From: Sulfurimonas sp.
GTDB lineage: Bacteria > Campylobacterota > Campylobacteria > Campylobacterales > Sulfurimonadaceae
Assembly (NCBI GenBank): GCA_011391635.1
Contig: JAABQD010000021.1
Span: forward strand, 1 to 49,640
Length of the DNA: 49,640 bases
Reading direction: 5' to 3'
Shown: positions 16,532-24,884 of the stretch, piece after piece
Layout: every line of letters begins with the position of its first letter
Position numbering within the stretch: the first letter of the stretch is position 1
Program-made: the position numbers and the translations under genes
Notes under the pieces: model-generated
The model's database searches: none
Told to the model about the DNA's origin: nothing
What the model saw: only the letters and a program-made list of their open reading frames with translations

Positions 16532-16936
16532 TTATTTTCCTTTGTTTTTAATTTTTTTCTCTACATCATCGAGAAGTGAGGCGAAATCTTCACTACTCCA
16601 GTAGCCCATAAATGTGTGAATAATCTCACCCTTTGGAGTCACAAAATAGTGTCTTGGAACTCTCTCTGTTTTGAACTTTGCCGGAAGAGCGTCTCTATCT
16701 CTTGAGATATGCAAAAGAACAAATTTTTGCTTTAACCGCTCAAGAATCGCATCCTCTTGAAGGGTCGTATTTTCAAATTTTCTACACCAGCCACAGTTCT
16801 CAGATGTGATAAGGAGATAGACCTGTTTTTTCTCTTTAGTTGCCTGAATGAGTGCTTTTTCATAATCATTTGCCCAATCGAGCTCTGCGTGAAGAAGGGT
16901 TGCAATTAGCATCATTATCAATAGTAAAAATTTCAT
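16532..16936 (-). CDS. Exported thioredoxin-fold protein (CGWC)
   Basis: This is a 134-residue protein with a signal peptide (MKFLLLIMMLIATLLHA) and a thioredoxin-like domain. The redox motif is CGWC, in ENCGWCRKFE, followed by the conserved VPRHYFVTPKGEII with the cis-Pro region. The start (WANDYEKALIQATKEKKQVYLLI) is typical of the DUF255/thioredoxin_7 type that acts in periplasmic thiol-disulfide exchange. A substrate is not indicated. It lies 11 bp after dapE and 3 bp before ridA in the same operon. Confidence 0.85.
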   Translation of the reverse strand: MKFLLLIMMLIATLLHAELDWANDYEKALIQATKEKKQVYLLITSENCGWCRKFENTTLQEDAILERLKQKFVLLHISRDRDALPAKFKTERVPRHYFVTPKGEIIHTFMGYWSSEDFASLLDDVEKKIKNKGK

Positions 16937-16947
16937 TTATTTCCTAA

Positions 16948-18045
16948 TTATTTCCACATGCCAATCAAAGCTTTGAAGACTTCATAAAGAGCTTCAACTT
17001 CTTTGATGGTTGTTTTTTCATTTACGGAGTGAATTGTATCGTTTTTTACTCCAAATTCTATGACATCTATACCAAGAGGAGCGATAAATCTCGCATCGCT
17101 TGTTCCACCTGCTGTAGAGTGTTTTGGCTTACGACCTGTCACTTTTTCTATCGCGATGTCGATGTTGCGGACGAGTTTCGTATCCGTGTTGGTACGAAAT
17201 GGATAGGAGCCTTGTGAGAGTCGAAGCTCATACTCCAAACCATCAAGATTTTTTGCCACAAACTCTGACACCTCTTTTTGCGTAGTGAGCGTCGTATTGC
17301 GAACATTAAACATCATTTTCAACTCATTTGGAGTGACATTTGTCACCTCCATGCCAGAGCGGATATCCGTAATGACAAATTTGCTTGGTGCAAAAAAAGC
17401 ATCGCCGTTATCCAAATCGACACCTGCCATATTGGAGAGTCTTGGTGCGAGAAGATGGATAGGATTGATTGCTTTTTCTGGATACGCTGCGTGACCTTGT
17501 TTGCCTTTGAGCGTTATGTAGCCATTGATTGAGCCTCTTCGCCCTACTTTGATAGCATCGCCAAAGAAGTCTTCACAAGTCGGCTCAGCGACTACAACGG
17601 CATGTGGAAGCAAATCGTGTGCTTTGAGATACTCCAAAACTTTCACAGTTCCATGGATTGCATCGCCCTCTTCATCAGAAGTGAGCAAAAGAGAGAGTGT
17701 TCCAGCAAAATGTTCTGTCTCTTTGAGAGCTTGAACAAAAGAGGCTACGCCACTTTTCATATCTTGCGTACCACGCCCATAGAGAAAACCCTCTTTTTCT
17801 ACTGCTTCATAAGGATTTGTATCCCAACCGCCACCAGCGGGAACAACATCCACATGCCCAGCAAAACAGAGGTGTTCGCCCTCGCCAAACTTTTTGTAAA
17901 GAAAGAGATTTTTGACATCCTCTACATCGACGCGAAGAGCGGTAAAATCTGGTAAATAGGTCGCTATAAAATCTAAAAGCCCCCCATCATCAGGTGTTTC
18001 GCTTTTGCACGAAATCATATATTTTAAAAGCTCTACTACACTCAT
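16948..18045 (-). CDS. dapE: Succinyl-diaminopimelate desuccinylase DapE
   Basis: This is a 365-residue M20-family metalloenzyme that removes succinate from N-succinyl-L,L-diaminopimelate on the path to lysine and peptidoglycan. The zinc site shows as GHVDVVPAG (His64, Asp66), GRGTQDMKSG and TSDEEGDA (general base and ligand Glu125/Glu126), with AEPTCEDFFGD and the C-terminal HSTAGGTSDARF as in DapE. The last codons, read IGMWK, are written by an exact copy of the recurrent word (16952-16964), and two further core copies lie inside (17599-17608 and 17849-17858). It starts 2 bp after the lipoprotein stop. Confidence 0.95.
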   Translation of the reverse strand: MSVVELLKYMISCKSETPDDGGLLDFIATYLPDFTALRVDVEDVKNLFLYKKFGEGEHLCFAGHVDVVPAGGGWDTNPYEAVEKEGFLYGRGTQDMKSGVASFVQALKETEHFAGTLSLLLTSDEEGDAIHGTVKVLEYLKAHDLLPHAVVVAEPTCEDFFGDAIKVGRRGSINGYITLKGKQGHAAYPEKAINPIHLLAPRLSNMAGVDLDNGDAFFAPSKFVITDIRSGMEVTNVTPNELKMMFNVRNTTLTTQKEVSEFVAKNLDGLEYELRLSQGSYPFRTNTDTKLVRNIDIAIEKVTGRKPKHSTAGGTSDARFIAPLGIDVIEFGVKNDTIHSVNEKTTIKEVEALYEVFKALIGMWK

Positions 18046-18047
18046 TA

Positions 18048-18395
18048 CTAATTTACGCTTGGGTTTTCATAAAAAATATAGGGTGTTGCGTAGTCGCTGA
18101 TTTCAAAATAGAGCTTTTTTTCGCCCTCATCCACTTTGTAGTTGAAGTTCAAATCCAAGTAGCCATACCCATAACGGTAAGTTCGAGGAGCTTCGCCTTG
18201 TGTTGCATCTGCTGTTGAGAGTTTGTCGATTTTTATAAATCTCTGCACAAGTTTCTCACCCATATAAATATCAAGAACACCGCTTGTCCCTGTCCAGTTT
18301 TGGATACTGCGACCCATCTTATTTTGCGTCTCTTGCGTACAAGCAGTAAATAAAACCGCCACCGCCAAGCTACAAAGTATAATTAATTTTTTCAA
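18048..18395 (-). CDS. Small lipoprotein, unknown
   Basis: This is a 115-residue protein with a lipoprotein signal (MKKLIILCSLAVAVLFTAC, lipid Cys19). The mature part is beta-rich (GVLDIYMGEKLVQRFIKIDKL, YRYGYGYLDLNFNYKVDEGEKKLYFEIS) and ends after a YATPYIFYENP segment. I do not recognise a family with confidence; small epsilon lipoproteins of this type are often annotated as hypothetical. It is the first gene of the lipoprotein-dapE-thioredoxin-ridA operon. Confidence 0.8.
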   Translation of the reverse strand: MKKLIILCSLAVAVLFTACTQETQNKMGRSIQNWTGTSGVLDIYMGEKLVQRFIKIDKLSTADATQGEAPRTYRYGYGYLDLNFNYKVDEGEKKLYFEISDYATPYIFYENPSVN

Positions 18396-18423
18396 TTCTT
18401 TTCTCCTGTTTTATTAGAGGGGA

Positions 18424-18429
18424 ATTATA
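18424..18429 (-). promoter_or_regulatory. -10 box TATAAT for the lipoprotein-dapE operon
   Basis: On the minus strand TATAAT reads from 18429 to 18424, about 30 bp ahead of the lipoprotein start, and is followed by a CCCCTCTAATAAAACAGGAG leader with the ribosome binding site. Confidence 0.55.
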
Positions 18430-18523
18430 CTGTTTTTTAAAAAACTAACAAGACAATCCATCTACAAATGTCACTAGAAAATGCTACAATTTTTACCTAT
18501 GCAAAAAGTCCTAAGGAGAAAAA

Positions 18524-18685
18524 ATGAAAAAGTATAAATGTGCATTTTGTGGTTGGGTTTACAATCCTGAGATAGGAGATGAAAAACATGGAATCCCAGC
18601 AGGTACAGCGTTTGAAGATTTACCAGACGATTGGGTTTGCCCTGGGTGTGGGGCCCAAAAAGAGTATTTTAATCCGGTAGATTAG
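18524..18685 (+). CDS. Rubredoxin
   Basis: This is a short 53-residue gene. ATG at 18524 follows AAGGAG, and TAG ends at 18685. The four iron ligands are in the canonical pairs: CAFCGW (Cys6, Cys9) and CPGCG (Cys39, Cys42), with the usual aromatic residues WVYNPEIGD and DDWVCP. Rubredoxins carry single electrons, in anaerobes often for peroxide or oxygen detoxification. A TACAAT at 18485-18490 is a likely -10 box. It stands alone between the minus-strand dapE operon and the minus-strand HEPN gene, whose stop lies 17 bp beyond. Confidence 0.97.
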   Translation: MKKYKCAFCGWVYNPEIGDEKHGIPAGTAFEDLPDDWVCPGCGAQKEYFNPVD

Positions 18686-18701
18686 AATATTTAGAATTAT
18701 A

Positions 18702-19112
18702 TTATTGAGTCTTTATCTCATCTGTAGAAATATCTAGTATGTGGCAGATTTCTGTAAATAGAGCATTTGTAAAGTCTAAAACTTTTTTTATTTCTTCTCT
18801 TGGAGGAAGCGTTCTATTTCTATTTGGATAAGCTTCTAATATATGATATTTTGTCGCGATTAGAAGTAATTCAATATCATCGTCATTAAGATGAATATGA
18901 CCATTTACCATAGTGTACAAATCATACAGTTCGTGCGTTTTTTTGATTTGTAAATTGTTATAAGCCAATAGAGATTTTAAAAAGATTTCAATACTGTAAT
19001 GAAGCTCTACACCAATGATATCTGTATAATGATTGCAGTTTTGTAAAATATGAGCTGTGCTGAGATGATGCCACCCTTTTTCAACCCACTCAATACCTGC
19101 TGTTTTATTCAT
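18702..19112 (-). CDS. HEPN-domain protein (PF05168 type)
   Basis: This is a 136-residue helical protein of the HEPN family by pattern (EWVEKGWHHLSTAHIL, then LHYSIEIFLKSLLAYNNLQIKKTHELYDLY, then TKYHILEAYPN). Unlike the HepT at 3.3 kb, I see no R-x4-6-H RNase motif, so it may bind nucleotides or RNA without cutting. It lies downstream of and overlaps by 8 bp a nucleotidyltransferase gene, the standard MNT-HEPN order. The pair could be a toxin-antitoxin system with an unusual active site, or an inactive remnant. The whole domain seems present and not truncated. Confidence 0.75.
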   Translation of the reverse strand: MNKTAGIEWVEKGWHHLSTAHILQNCNHYTDIIGVELHYSIEIFLKSLLAYNNLQIKKTHELYDLYTMVNGHIHLNDDDIELLLIATKYHILEAYPNRNRTLPPREEIKKVLDFTNALFTEICHILDISTDEIKTQ

Positions 19113-19416
19113 ATATCACTCGTCCCTTTTCTAGGATATCGACTTTGTAAAAATAGTCTTCTCTTGATTGCAAAAAATTATTCGAAGCTGTGAGGATATC
19201 AAATCCAATATGATACTTTTTGATTAAATCCAGTAGTTTCATCTTCGCAGTAACATCATAATTTCTATCTTCAGTATCTTTGACTAAAAACAAATCTATA
19301 TCACTATCCTCATTCGGAGTGCCATAAGCATAAGAACCAAAGAGTATTATTTTATCTGGATTGAGGGGCTTAAGTCTTTCAACAATCTCATGCTTTAACA
19401 CTTCAATATCTATCAT
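19105..19416 (-). CDS. MNT-family nucleotidyltransferase
   Basis: This is a 103-residue protein with the full GS-x10-DxD motif in KIILFGSYAYGTPNEDSDID, then LFLV and a C-terminal KKYHIGFDILTASNNFL. It is the likely antitoxin-type partner of the following HEPN gene. The ribosome binding site AGGAGGGT precedes the start, and a minus-strand TATAAT at 19450-19445 is a plausible -10 box. It is distinct in sequence from the MntA at 3.0 kb, so the two pairs are not a recent duplication. Confidence 0.82.
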   Translation of the reverse strand: MIDIEVLKHEIVERLKPLNPDKIILFGSYAYGTPNEDSDIDLFLVKDTEDRNYDVTAKMKLLDLIKKYHIGFDILTASNNFLQSREDYFYKVDILEKGRVIYE

Positions 19417-19444
19417 CTAAACCCTCCTATCTGTAATTTAGCTG

Positions 19445-19450
19445 ATTATA
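19445..19450 (-). promoter_or_regulatory. -10 box TATAAT for the second MNT-HEPN pair
   Basis: TATAAT reads on the minus strand 29 bp before the nucleotidyltransferase start. Confidence 0.5.
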
Positions 19451-19513
19451 CACAAATATAAATAAATCAAACAAATGGGATGCAAGTGTAAAGAAAGAAT
19501 TGGCATGAGACGG

Positions 19514-19547
19514 CTAAAATAAAGTGAAAAGCTTCACTTTATTTTAG
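19514..19547. terminator. 15-bp perfect stem-loop
   Basis: CTAAAATAAAGTGAA (19514-19528), loop AAGC, TTCACTTTATTTTAG (19533-19547) form a perfect 15-bp stem. It lies 144 bp past the stop of the minus-strand gene at 19.7-20.5 kb. Runs of A and T inside the stem give it a terminator-like look in both directions. An exact copy of the recurrent word lies 10 bp further on, at 19558-19570. Confidence 0.6.
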
Positions 19548-19691
19548 ACTATGATGTTTGGCATGTGGAAATGTTTGGCTGAAAGCAACAAGTAGCTTTT
19601 ACCAATCTAAATTAAAATTTAGATTACTTTAAAAAATGTAGAGATTTTTACAGGATTGAACTTTCTCATTTTTTAATGTATGCTAAAAAAG

Positions 19692-20456
19692 TTATACGAG
19701 CGTAGTATCAGAATCTTCTTTGGTATTAATTTTTTTTTGCTCATTTTTGTAGATTATTTCTTTTTGAATAGAGCTATTAAATGAATTACCCATAATATAG
19801 TTATAAGCATCCTCAATATTTTTTAATGCTTCTGGAGCATCTGCAATACCACTTAAAATTGTCGCAACAATGACTAAGCCACCAATTATCGTTTTCCAAG
19901 ATAAGCTCTCTTTTTTTAATTCAACTTTTGTTTCATTGATATAGTTTAATAAATTGTCTTTGACAGAAGTCTCGATAGTAGTGTTTATAGCAAGTGCTTT
20001 TATAGCATTATCTAAATAGGTTAATATTTCATTTTTATCTACATTATTTGGCTGAAAAACTTCATCATTTTTATACAAGTTTGTATGTCTTTTAAGTAAT
20101 GTTTTTAATATGGCTTTTAATTTTACTATTTTCTCAGCAAGTGTTATGAAAACCTGAGTAACATTAAAATTAGAATTAAGTTTACTTTCTCTATGTATTT
20201 CAGTGTTTAACATAACCAGTACTCGAGAAATATCAGATTCAATTTGACTGCCAGAAATGAAATTAATATAATTGCTTTTTATATCATCTTGAATTGATTG
20301 AAAAATATCATTGCACAAAAAAATATTTTCATGAAAACCATTTAATGCTTTAAATAGCTTTTTATCTTTAGGATAAGTTGCGTTTGCCGCACCTTTGTAC
20401 ATAGCTTCTTCTATCGTCTGTAAATCATTGATAAACTTTTTAAGTTCTATTTCCAT
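19692..20456 (-). CDS. Unknown helical protein with one membrane segment
   Basis: This is a 254-residue protein that I do not recognise. It is almost entirely helical and charged. One hydrophobic segment (about 188-207, WKTIIGGLVIVATILSGIA) is followed by ADAPEALKNIEDAYNYIMG and a hydrophilic tail rich in Lys and Asn. The N-terminal 180 residues hold repeated heptad-like stretches, suggesting a coiled-coil or bundle. It has its own minus-strand TGCTATAAT promoter (20491-20483) and lies in a gene-poor stretch between the second MNT-HEPN pair and mutS. Position and low similarity to anything familiar suggest an accessory gene, possibly acquired, perhaps a membrane-anchored defence effector. That is only a guess. 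Confidence 0.6.
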   Translation of the reverse strand: MEIELKKFINDLQTIEEAMYKGAANATYPKDKKLFKALNGFHENIFLCNDIFQSIQDDIKSNYINFISGSQIESDISRVLVMLNTEIHRESKLNSNFNVTQVFITLAEKIVKLKAILKTLLKRHTNLYKNDEVFQPNNVDKNEILTYLDNAIKALAINTTIETSVKDNLLNYINETKVELKKESLSWKTIIGGLVIVATILSGIADAPEALKNIEDAYNYIMGNSFNSSIQKEIIYKNEQKKINTKEDSDTTLV

Positions 20457-20482
20457 ACTACTACTTTAAAATATTTTTATTA

Positions 20483-20488
20483 ATTATA
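20483..20488 (-). promoter_or_regulatory. -10 box (TGC)TATAAT
   Basis: TGCTATAAT reads on the minus strand, with the hexamer at 20488-20483, 27 bp before the start of the unknown membrane protein gene. The gap 20457-20607 otherwise holds one exact recurrent word (20564-20576), just past the mutS stop. Confidence 0.5.
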
Positions 20489-20607
20489 GCAGATTTCTTA
20501 TTCCCAAACTCCAGAGACTGTGAACGAGATTATAAAATTTAAAAAAGTTTAGCTTGGAAATATTTCCACATGCCAAGATTAAAATAACATAGGATATACT
20601 AAGTTTC

Positions 20608-23600
20608 CTACCAATCATCCAAAACAAACTTCTTAGGCTCAGCACTTACCTCTTCCATCTCTTTTATTTCATTGATTTTCGGCTCGACTACCTCAACACT
20701 TTTGGGCTTACTCATCTGCTCTTCAAATTTGAGTTCTAATCCTTTAGATGTCATTACAAATCCATCTACTTTGATTTTTCCATCGTGGATTTGATTGTGA
20801 TGCTCTTTGCAGAGTGGAATAAGGTTGTGCTTATTGTTTTCGTGAAAATGCCCTATAAAACCTGCTTTGTCAGCTAAAGAACGCTGTGAAATGTGATGCA
20901 CATCTTCGGCTACTGCTCCACAAATAATACATTTTGTCACATAAAGCTCTTTATTGTACTTGCTTGTTTTTTTCTTCACTAAAAGTTCTAACTCATCAAA
21001 ATCATTTGCAAGTCGTTTGCGGATTTTGTTTGCTGTGTCTAAAAAGTCGCTGTCCATGTGGAGTGATTTTGCAAACTCCAAACCATAGATACTGCTTCCG
21101 CTTCCCGCTTGTAAAACTCTGTTAAAAACAAGAGTGTCCTTGGTTTCGTCATACTCCACGCTCAAGTGTAAATCGACAACATTATCGAGTATGGTTATCT
21201 CTTTCATCGTGGAGAGTTGATGGAGGTGCGTTGCGAACAAAAAGAGCGAACGAAGTTTTGCAAGTTTGATGATAGCACTTGCGACTATTGCCACGCCTGA
21301 GAGGGTTTCTGTTCCGTGGCTTATCTCATCACCAAGGACGAGTGAGCGAACTGTGGCACGGTTGAAGATATTTTTGAGTTCAAGCATCTCCACTGCGAAA
21401 GTAGAAAGCCCTTTTGCTAGATTATCTTTGGAGACGATGCGGGTAAAAAGTGAATCAAAAATGCTGAACTTCATCACAGCAGCACTCACAAAAAAGCCCG
21501 ATTGTGCCATAAGAATTGCAATGCCTATACTTTTCATCAAAGAGCTTTTTCCGCTGGAGTTGATACCATACAAAAGTACGCCATGTATCGGGTGACCATC
21601 ATGCACACCAACATCAAGCATCACTGTATTTGGATGTGGCAAATCTAAATAGGCACGATTTCCCATCACGATATCATTTGGCACATAGATGCCACCTCGC
21701 TCTTGAATCTCTACGAGTGGATGGCGGAGTTGCATAATCTGCATAAAATTTTCATCTTGTTGCACATCGATAATCATTGGTCTTGAGTGATTGTACGCTT
21801 GAGCTACTTTTGAGGAACTCACAGCTACATCCAAATCCGCCACATACGCTATAACTCTGTCAAAAAGAAGAGAATAGCGTCGCTCATACACACCTTGGAG
21901 TTGCGTAAATCTCTCCTTGACTAAAGAGACAATTTTACGACGATTTTTCATAATTTTATCAGACAACTCATCCGTAAAAGAGGATGTAATTTTGACACTG
22001 TTTGTCAGTTTTTTGACACTGAATTTAGCAAAATTTTCATCTTTTTTAAAAGCACTCTCTATCATTGAAAATCTATTTTTACTCAGCGATATGTAGTAAC
22101 CCTCTTTATCCAAAAGCCCTAAAGTAACAAGTCGTGTAGAGCTTCCACTACTGTTACTCTCTAGCATTGCTTCGAGCTGAAGCATAATATCTTCAAATGC
22201 TATGAGCATAACTGAATTTTCTCGCACGAGAGTATCCACTGCCTCATCCACTCCGCTCATAAGGAAATTTTCATCAATTGTGGCATGTGTAAAACGACGC
22301 GACACATCTAAGTCTATACTTTTACTAATATCTCGAAGAAATTCATCTACTTCAGACTCATGAAAAGAGATTTTTTGAATTTTATGTTTTTTTGCATACT
22401 GAATAAGCTCTTTGACACTCAGCATAGAATCATACATATGGTTCATCTCAAAAGGGTGAAGCCTTCCCAAATCAAGTCGGCGAGAGAGTCGCTCCAAATC
22501 ATAAATTCCCCGCATCGTCTCATCAAGAAAACGGACATGCGAAGCTACTTTTTCTATAAGATTATAGCGTCTCTCTAACTCCTCTTTTTCCATGATTGGA
22601 TTGAGAAGTCTCTCTTTTAGAAGTCTTTTTCCTATTGCTGTTGCACTTTTATCCATCATCTTGAGGAGTGTAAACTCTTTTTTATCTTTCGAGATGATAC
22701 CAACCTGCTCTAGTGCATTGTTGCCAAGATACATAAAACGACGATTATCGATGATATGAGGCAAATCAAGTTTTCTTACGATATGAATATCATGTTCAAT
22801 GACAAAATGAATCAAAATCGCCAAAGATTCGCTTATCATAGGTGAGCGTTCCAAATCCAAATGCTCTATGGGCGATAGCAAAGATTGAATCTGATATGCC
22901 TCTTTAAAAAGCTCATTTTGAAACTCTATTTTAAGCCGTTCATTGTTCACACTGTAATGATAATGTTCTGGAATTTCAAGATACTGCATCACATGTTTTT
23001 GATTCTCAATCCCATCTAAAAAAGTAACTACAACCTCTGAGGTTCTATAAATATTGAGAAGATTAAAAACTTCATCCAGAGCATAAGATGGGTCTTCGCT
23101 CGTTCCATGTGTCTCATAAAGCCAAGTTTTTCCTGTCGTTACATCGATGGCTGAGTAACCAACATTATAAATTTCCCTATATTTATCTACCAAAATAGAA
23201 ACAATATAATTATCATCATTGTCTATAATATGGTCAAAGTTCGTCCCTGGAGAGACGATTTGAGCAATATGACGCGTGATATTTGGAGGATTTCCTTTTT
23301 GTTTTACAACGATAACTGTATATTTTTGTTCTGCTATCAAGCGACTTAAATATCTCTCAAAAGAGACGGCTGGAACACCTGCTAAAAGTGGATTTTTATC
23401 TGAATTTTCTATAATATTTTTATTTTTTTTAGTGAGCTGAATATTTAAAAGTTCGGCAATCTCTTTTGCTTTTCCGATTTGCACATCATCATTATTGACT
23501 TCATAAACTTCAAAAAAAGTTCCAATTTCCATAAAAACAACTGTATCTTTGCCATACTTCTGTTCAAAATATTTTTGTAAATCAAAATAGGTTTGCGTGA

Positions 23601-23649
23601 GAAGTTTTTCTTTATTGTTTAGTATGAAATCTATATCAGATGAACGCAT
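20608..23649 (-). CDS. mutS: MutS7-type mismatch repair ATPase with C-terminal HNH domain
   Basis: This is a 1013-residue protein, longer than ordinary MutS (about 850-870). The mismatch-reading Phe-x-Glu region is FFEVYE (45-50). The connector, lever and clamp parts follow. The ATPase has Walker A YGINSSGKSS, then TFAVEMLELKNI and Walker B SLVLGDEISHGTE. Near the C-terminus (about 907-957) is an HNH nuclease module with zinc-type cysteines (CIICG, LCKEHH) and the core DVHHI...HNLIPLCKEHH. Family knowledge: this MutS-HNH architecture is the MutS7 group, known from Campylobacterota, octocoral mitochondria and some giant viruses, and proposed to combine mismatch recognition and nicking in one protein. 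An acidic tail of about 55 residues follows. It is divergent from the secretion operon. Confidence 0.93.
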   Translation of the reverse strand: MRSSDIDFILNNKEKLLTQTYFDLQKYFEQKYGKDTVVFMEIGTFFEVYEVNNDDVQIGKAKEIAELLNIQLTKKNKNIIENSDKNPLLAGVPAVSFERYLSRLIAEQKYTVIVVKQKGNPPNITRHIAQIVSPGTNFDHIIDNDDNYIVSILVDKYREIYNVGYSAIDVTTGKTWLYETHGTSEDPSYALDEVFNLLNIYRTSEVVVTFLDGIENQKHVMQYLEIPEHYHYSVNNERLKIEFQNELFKEAYQIQSLLSPIEHLDLERSPMISESLAILIHFVIEHDIHIVRKLDLPHIIDNRRFMYLGNNALEQVGIISKDKKEFTLLKMMDKSATAIGKRLLKERLLNPIMEKEELERRYNLIEKVASHVRFLDETMRGIYDLERLSRRLDLGRLHPFEMNHMYDSMLSVKELIQYAKKHKIQKISFHESEVDEFLRDISKSIDLDVSRRFTHATIDENFLMSGVDEAVDTLVRENSVMLIAFEDIMLQLEAMLESNSSGSSTRLVTLGLLDKEGYYISLSKNRFSMIESAFKKDENFAKFSVKKLTNSVKITSSFTDELSDKIMKNRRKIVSLVKERFTQLQGVYERRYSLLFDRVIAYVADLDVAVSSSKVAQAYNHSRPMIIDVQQDENFMQIMQLRHPLVEIQERGGIYVPNDIVMGNRAYLDLPHPNTVMLDVGVHDGHPIHGVLLYGINSSGKSSLMKSIGIAILMAQSGFFVSAAVMKFSIFDSLFTRIVSKDNLAKGLSTFAVEMLELKNIFNRATVRSLVLGDEISHGTETLSGVAIVASAIIKLAKLRSLFLFATHLHQLSTMKEITILDNVVDLHLSVEYDETKDTLVFNRVLQAGSGSSIYGLEFAKSLHMDSDFLDTANKIRKRLANDFDELELLVKKKTSKYNKELYVTKCIICGAVAEDVHHISQRSLADKAGFIGHFHENNKHNLIPLCKEHHNQIHDGKIKVDGFVMTSKGLELKFEEQMSKPKSVEVVEPKINEIKEMEEVSAEPKKFVLDDW

Positions 23650-23833
23650 GAGTACACTTTTTGCTTATAATTTTTAGACTAGGATTATAGCATAAAGAGA
23701 CAATAGAGCAAGAAATCGCTTAATTAGCGAGACAAACTCACTATTAACTCATTTTTATTTGTTATAATCGTCCTTATAAAAAAATACTAGTTCGCTCTAG
23801 TAAGAATTCTCTGTATAAAAAAGGAGTTTAAAA
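23650..23833. promoter_or_regulatory. Divergent promoter region of mutS and the secretion operon
   Basis: On the minus strand TGCTATAAT (hexamer 23689-23684) serves mutS. On the plus strand TTATAAT (hexamer 23763-23768) serves the 24.6-kb gene run that starts at 23834. A small stem ACTAG-N6-CTAGT (23786-23801) lies in the presumed leader. AAAAAGGAG precedes the ATG. I see no clear operator for the LuxR protein of the run. Confidence 0.55.
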
Positions 23834-24874
23834 ATGGTATTTAAACTATCGATAATCGCTTCAGCTCTCTTGGCAATCTCACTCAATGGCATGGATGCAC
23901 TTCCTACTGAAGATGCACCTGTTGTGACTACACAAACAGCACAAGAATCTTTGACACCTATGCCAGATGTAAGTGCAGAAGAAAAAGCAACTGCAAGAAA
24001 AGTTGAAAGTGCAATGGCAAAACAAGCAAAAGATAAATCAGTGCAAGATGCAGAGATAGCAGCAGCTCTCAAGAATGCACAAGAAGTAAAGGCAGCAGAT
24101 AAAAATGCAACACTGCCACTCAAAGAGTGGGATATCGCCAATAGAACAACAGGGGCAGCTACAGAAGGAAATAGAACTGAAGATGTTCACTACAAAAAAG
24201 TTATCAATAAAGATGAGTACAAACATATTCTTCCAATTGCAGTAGAAGATTCTGACCATGACCATGACGGTGTTCCAACATCAATAGATAAATGTCCTAC
24301 AACGCCATTTGGTAGAAAAGTAGATGCAGATGGGTGTTGTATAGATGGGGATGATGATCATGATGGAGTTCCAAATTCAAAAGATAAATGTCCAACTACA
24401 CCAGAAGGTAGAAAAGTAAATGCAGATGGTTGTGAACCTGATACAGATGAAGATGGCGTTCTCGACATGGATGACAAATGTCCTGATACTCCAAAATTAT
24501 TTAAAGTAGATGTAGTTGGTTGTCCACAAACTGCTATTTTAAAAGTGAATTTTGATACAAATAAATATAATATCAAAGACCATTACACAGAAGATATCAA
24601 AAAATTCTCGCAATTTTTAAAAGACAATGCTGGATATAACGCTATCGTTTCTGGGCATACGGATGCTATAGGAAGTGATGAATCTAATATGGTTCTCTCA
24701 AACAATCGTGCAAATGCAGTGAGAAAAGCTATTATTGCAGAAGGAATTGATGCAGCAAGATTGACTTCTATTGGAGAGGGTGAAAATAGACCTATTGCTG
24801 ATAATTTACTAGATTCTGGTCGTGCAGAAAATCGTCGTATAGAAGTTGAGCTTAAATCAACTATCGCTCAATAA
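23834..24874 (+). CDS. OmpA-family protein with thrombospondin type 3 repeats
   Basis: This is a 346-residue exported protein with a hydrophobic signal at the N-terminus. A charged, Ala/Lys-rich helical part (about 40-110) is followed by three calcium-binding thrombospondin type 3 repeats (DHDHDGVPTSIDKCP, DDHDGVPNSKDKCP and DEDGVLDMDDKCP). The C-terminal OmpA domain (about 230-343) has VSGHTDAIGS and the peptidoglycan-binding pattern ENRRIEVEL. It starts the secretion operon and lies 10 bp before the TolC-like gene, which itself carries a degenerate OmpA domain. Similar OmpA proteins are often encoded beside LapB-type exporters. The likely role is anchoring the outer membrane part of the exporter, or the secreted adhesin, to the wall. 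Confidence 0.88.
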   Translation: MVFKLSIIASALLAISLNGMDALPTEDAPVVTTQTAQESLTPMPDVSAEEKATARKVESAMAKQAKDKSVQDAEIAAALKNAQEVKAADKNATLPLKEWDIANRTTGAATEGNRTEDVHYKKVINKDEYKHILPIAVEDSDHDHDGVPTSIDKCPTTPFGRKVDADGCCIDGDDDHDGVPNSKDKCPTTPEGRKVNADGCEPDTDEDGVLDMDDKCPDTPKLFKVDVVGCPQTAILKVNFDTNKYNIKDHYTEDIKKFSQFLKDNAGYNAIVSGHTDAIGSDESNMVLSNNRANAVRKAIIAEGIDAARLTSIGEGENRPIADNLLDSGRAENRRIEVELKSTIAQ

Positions 24875-24884
24875 GGAGATAAAA

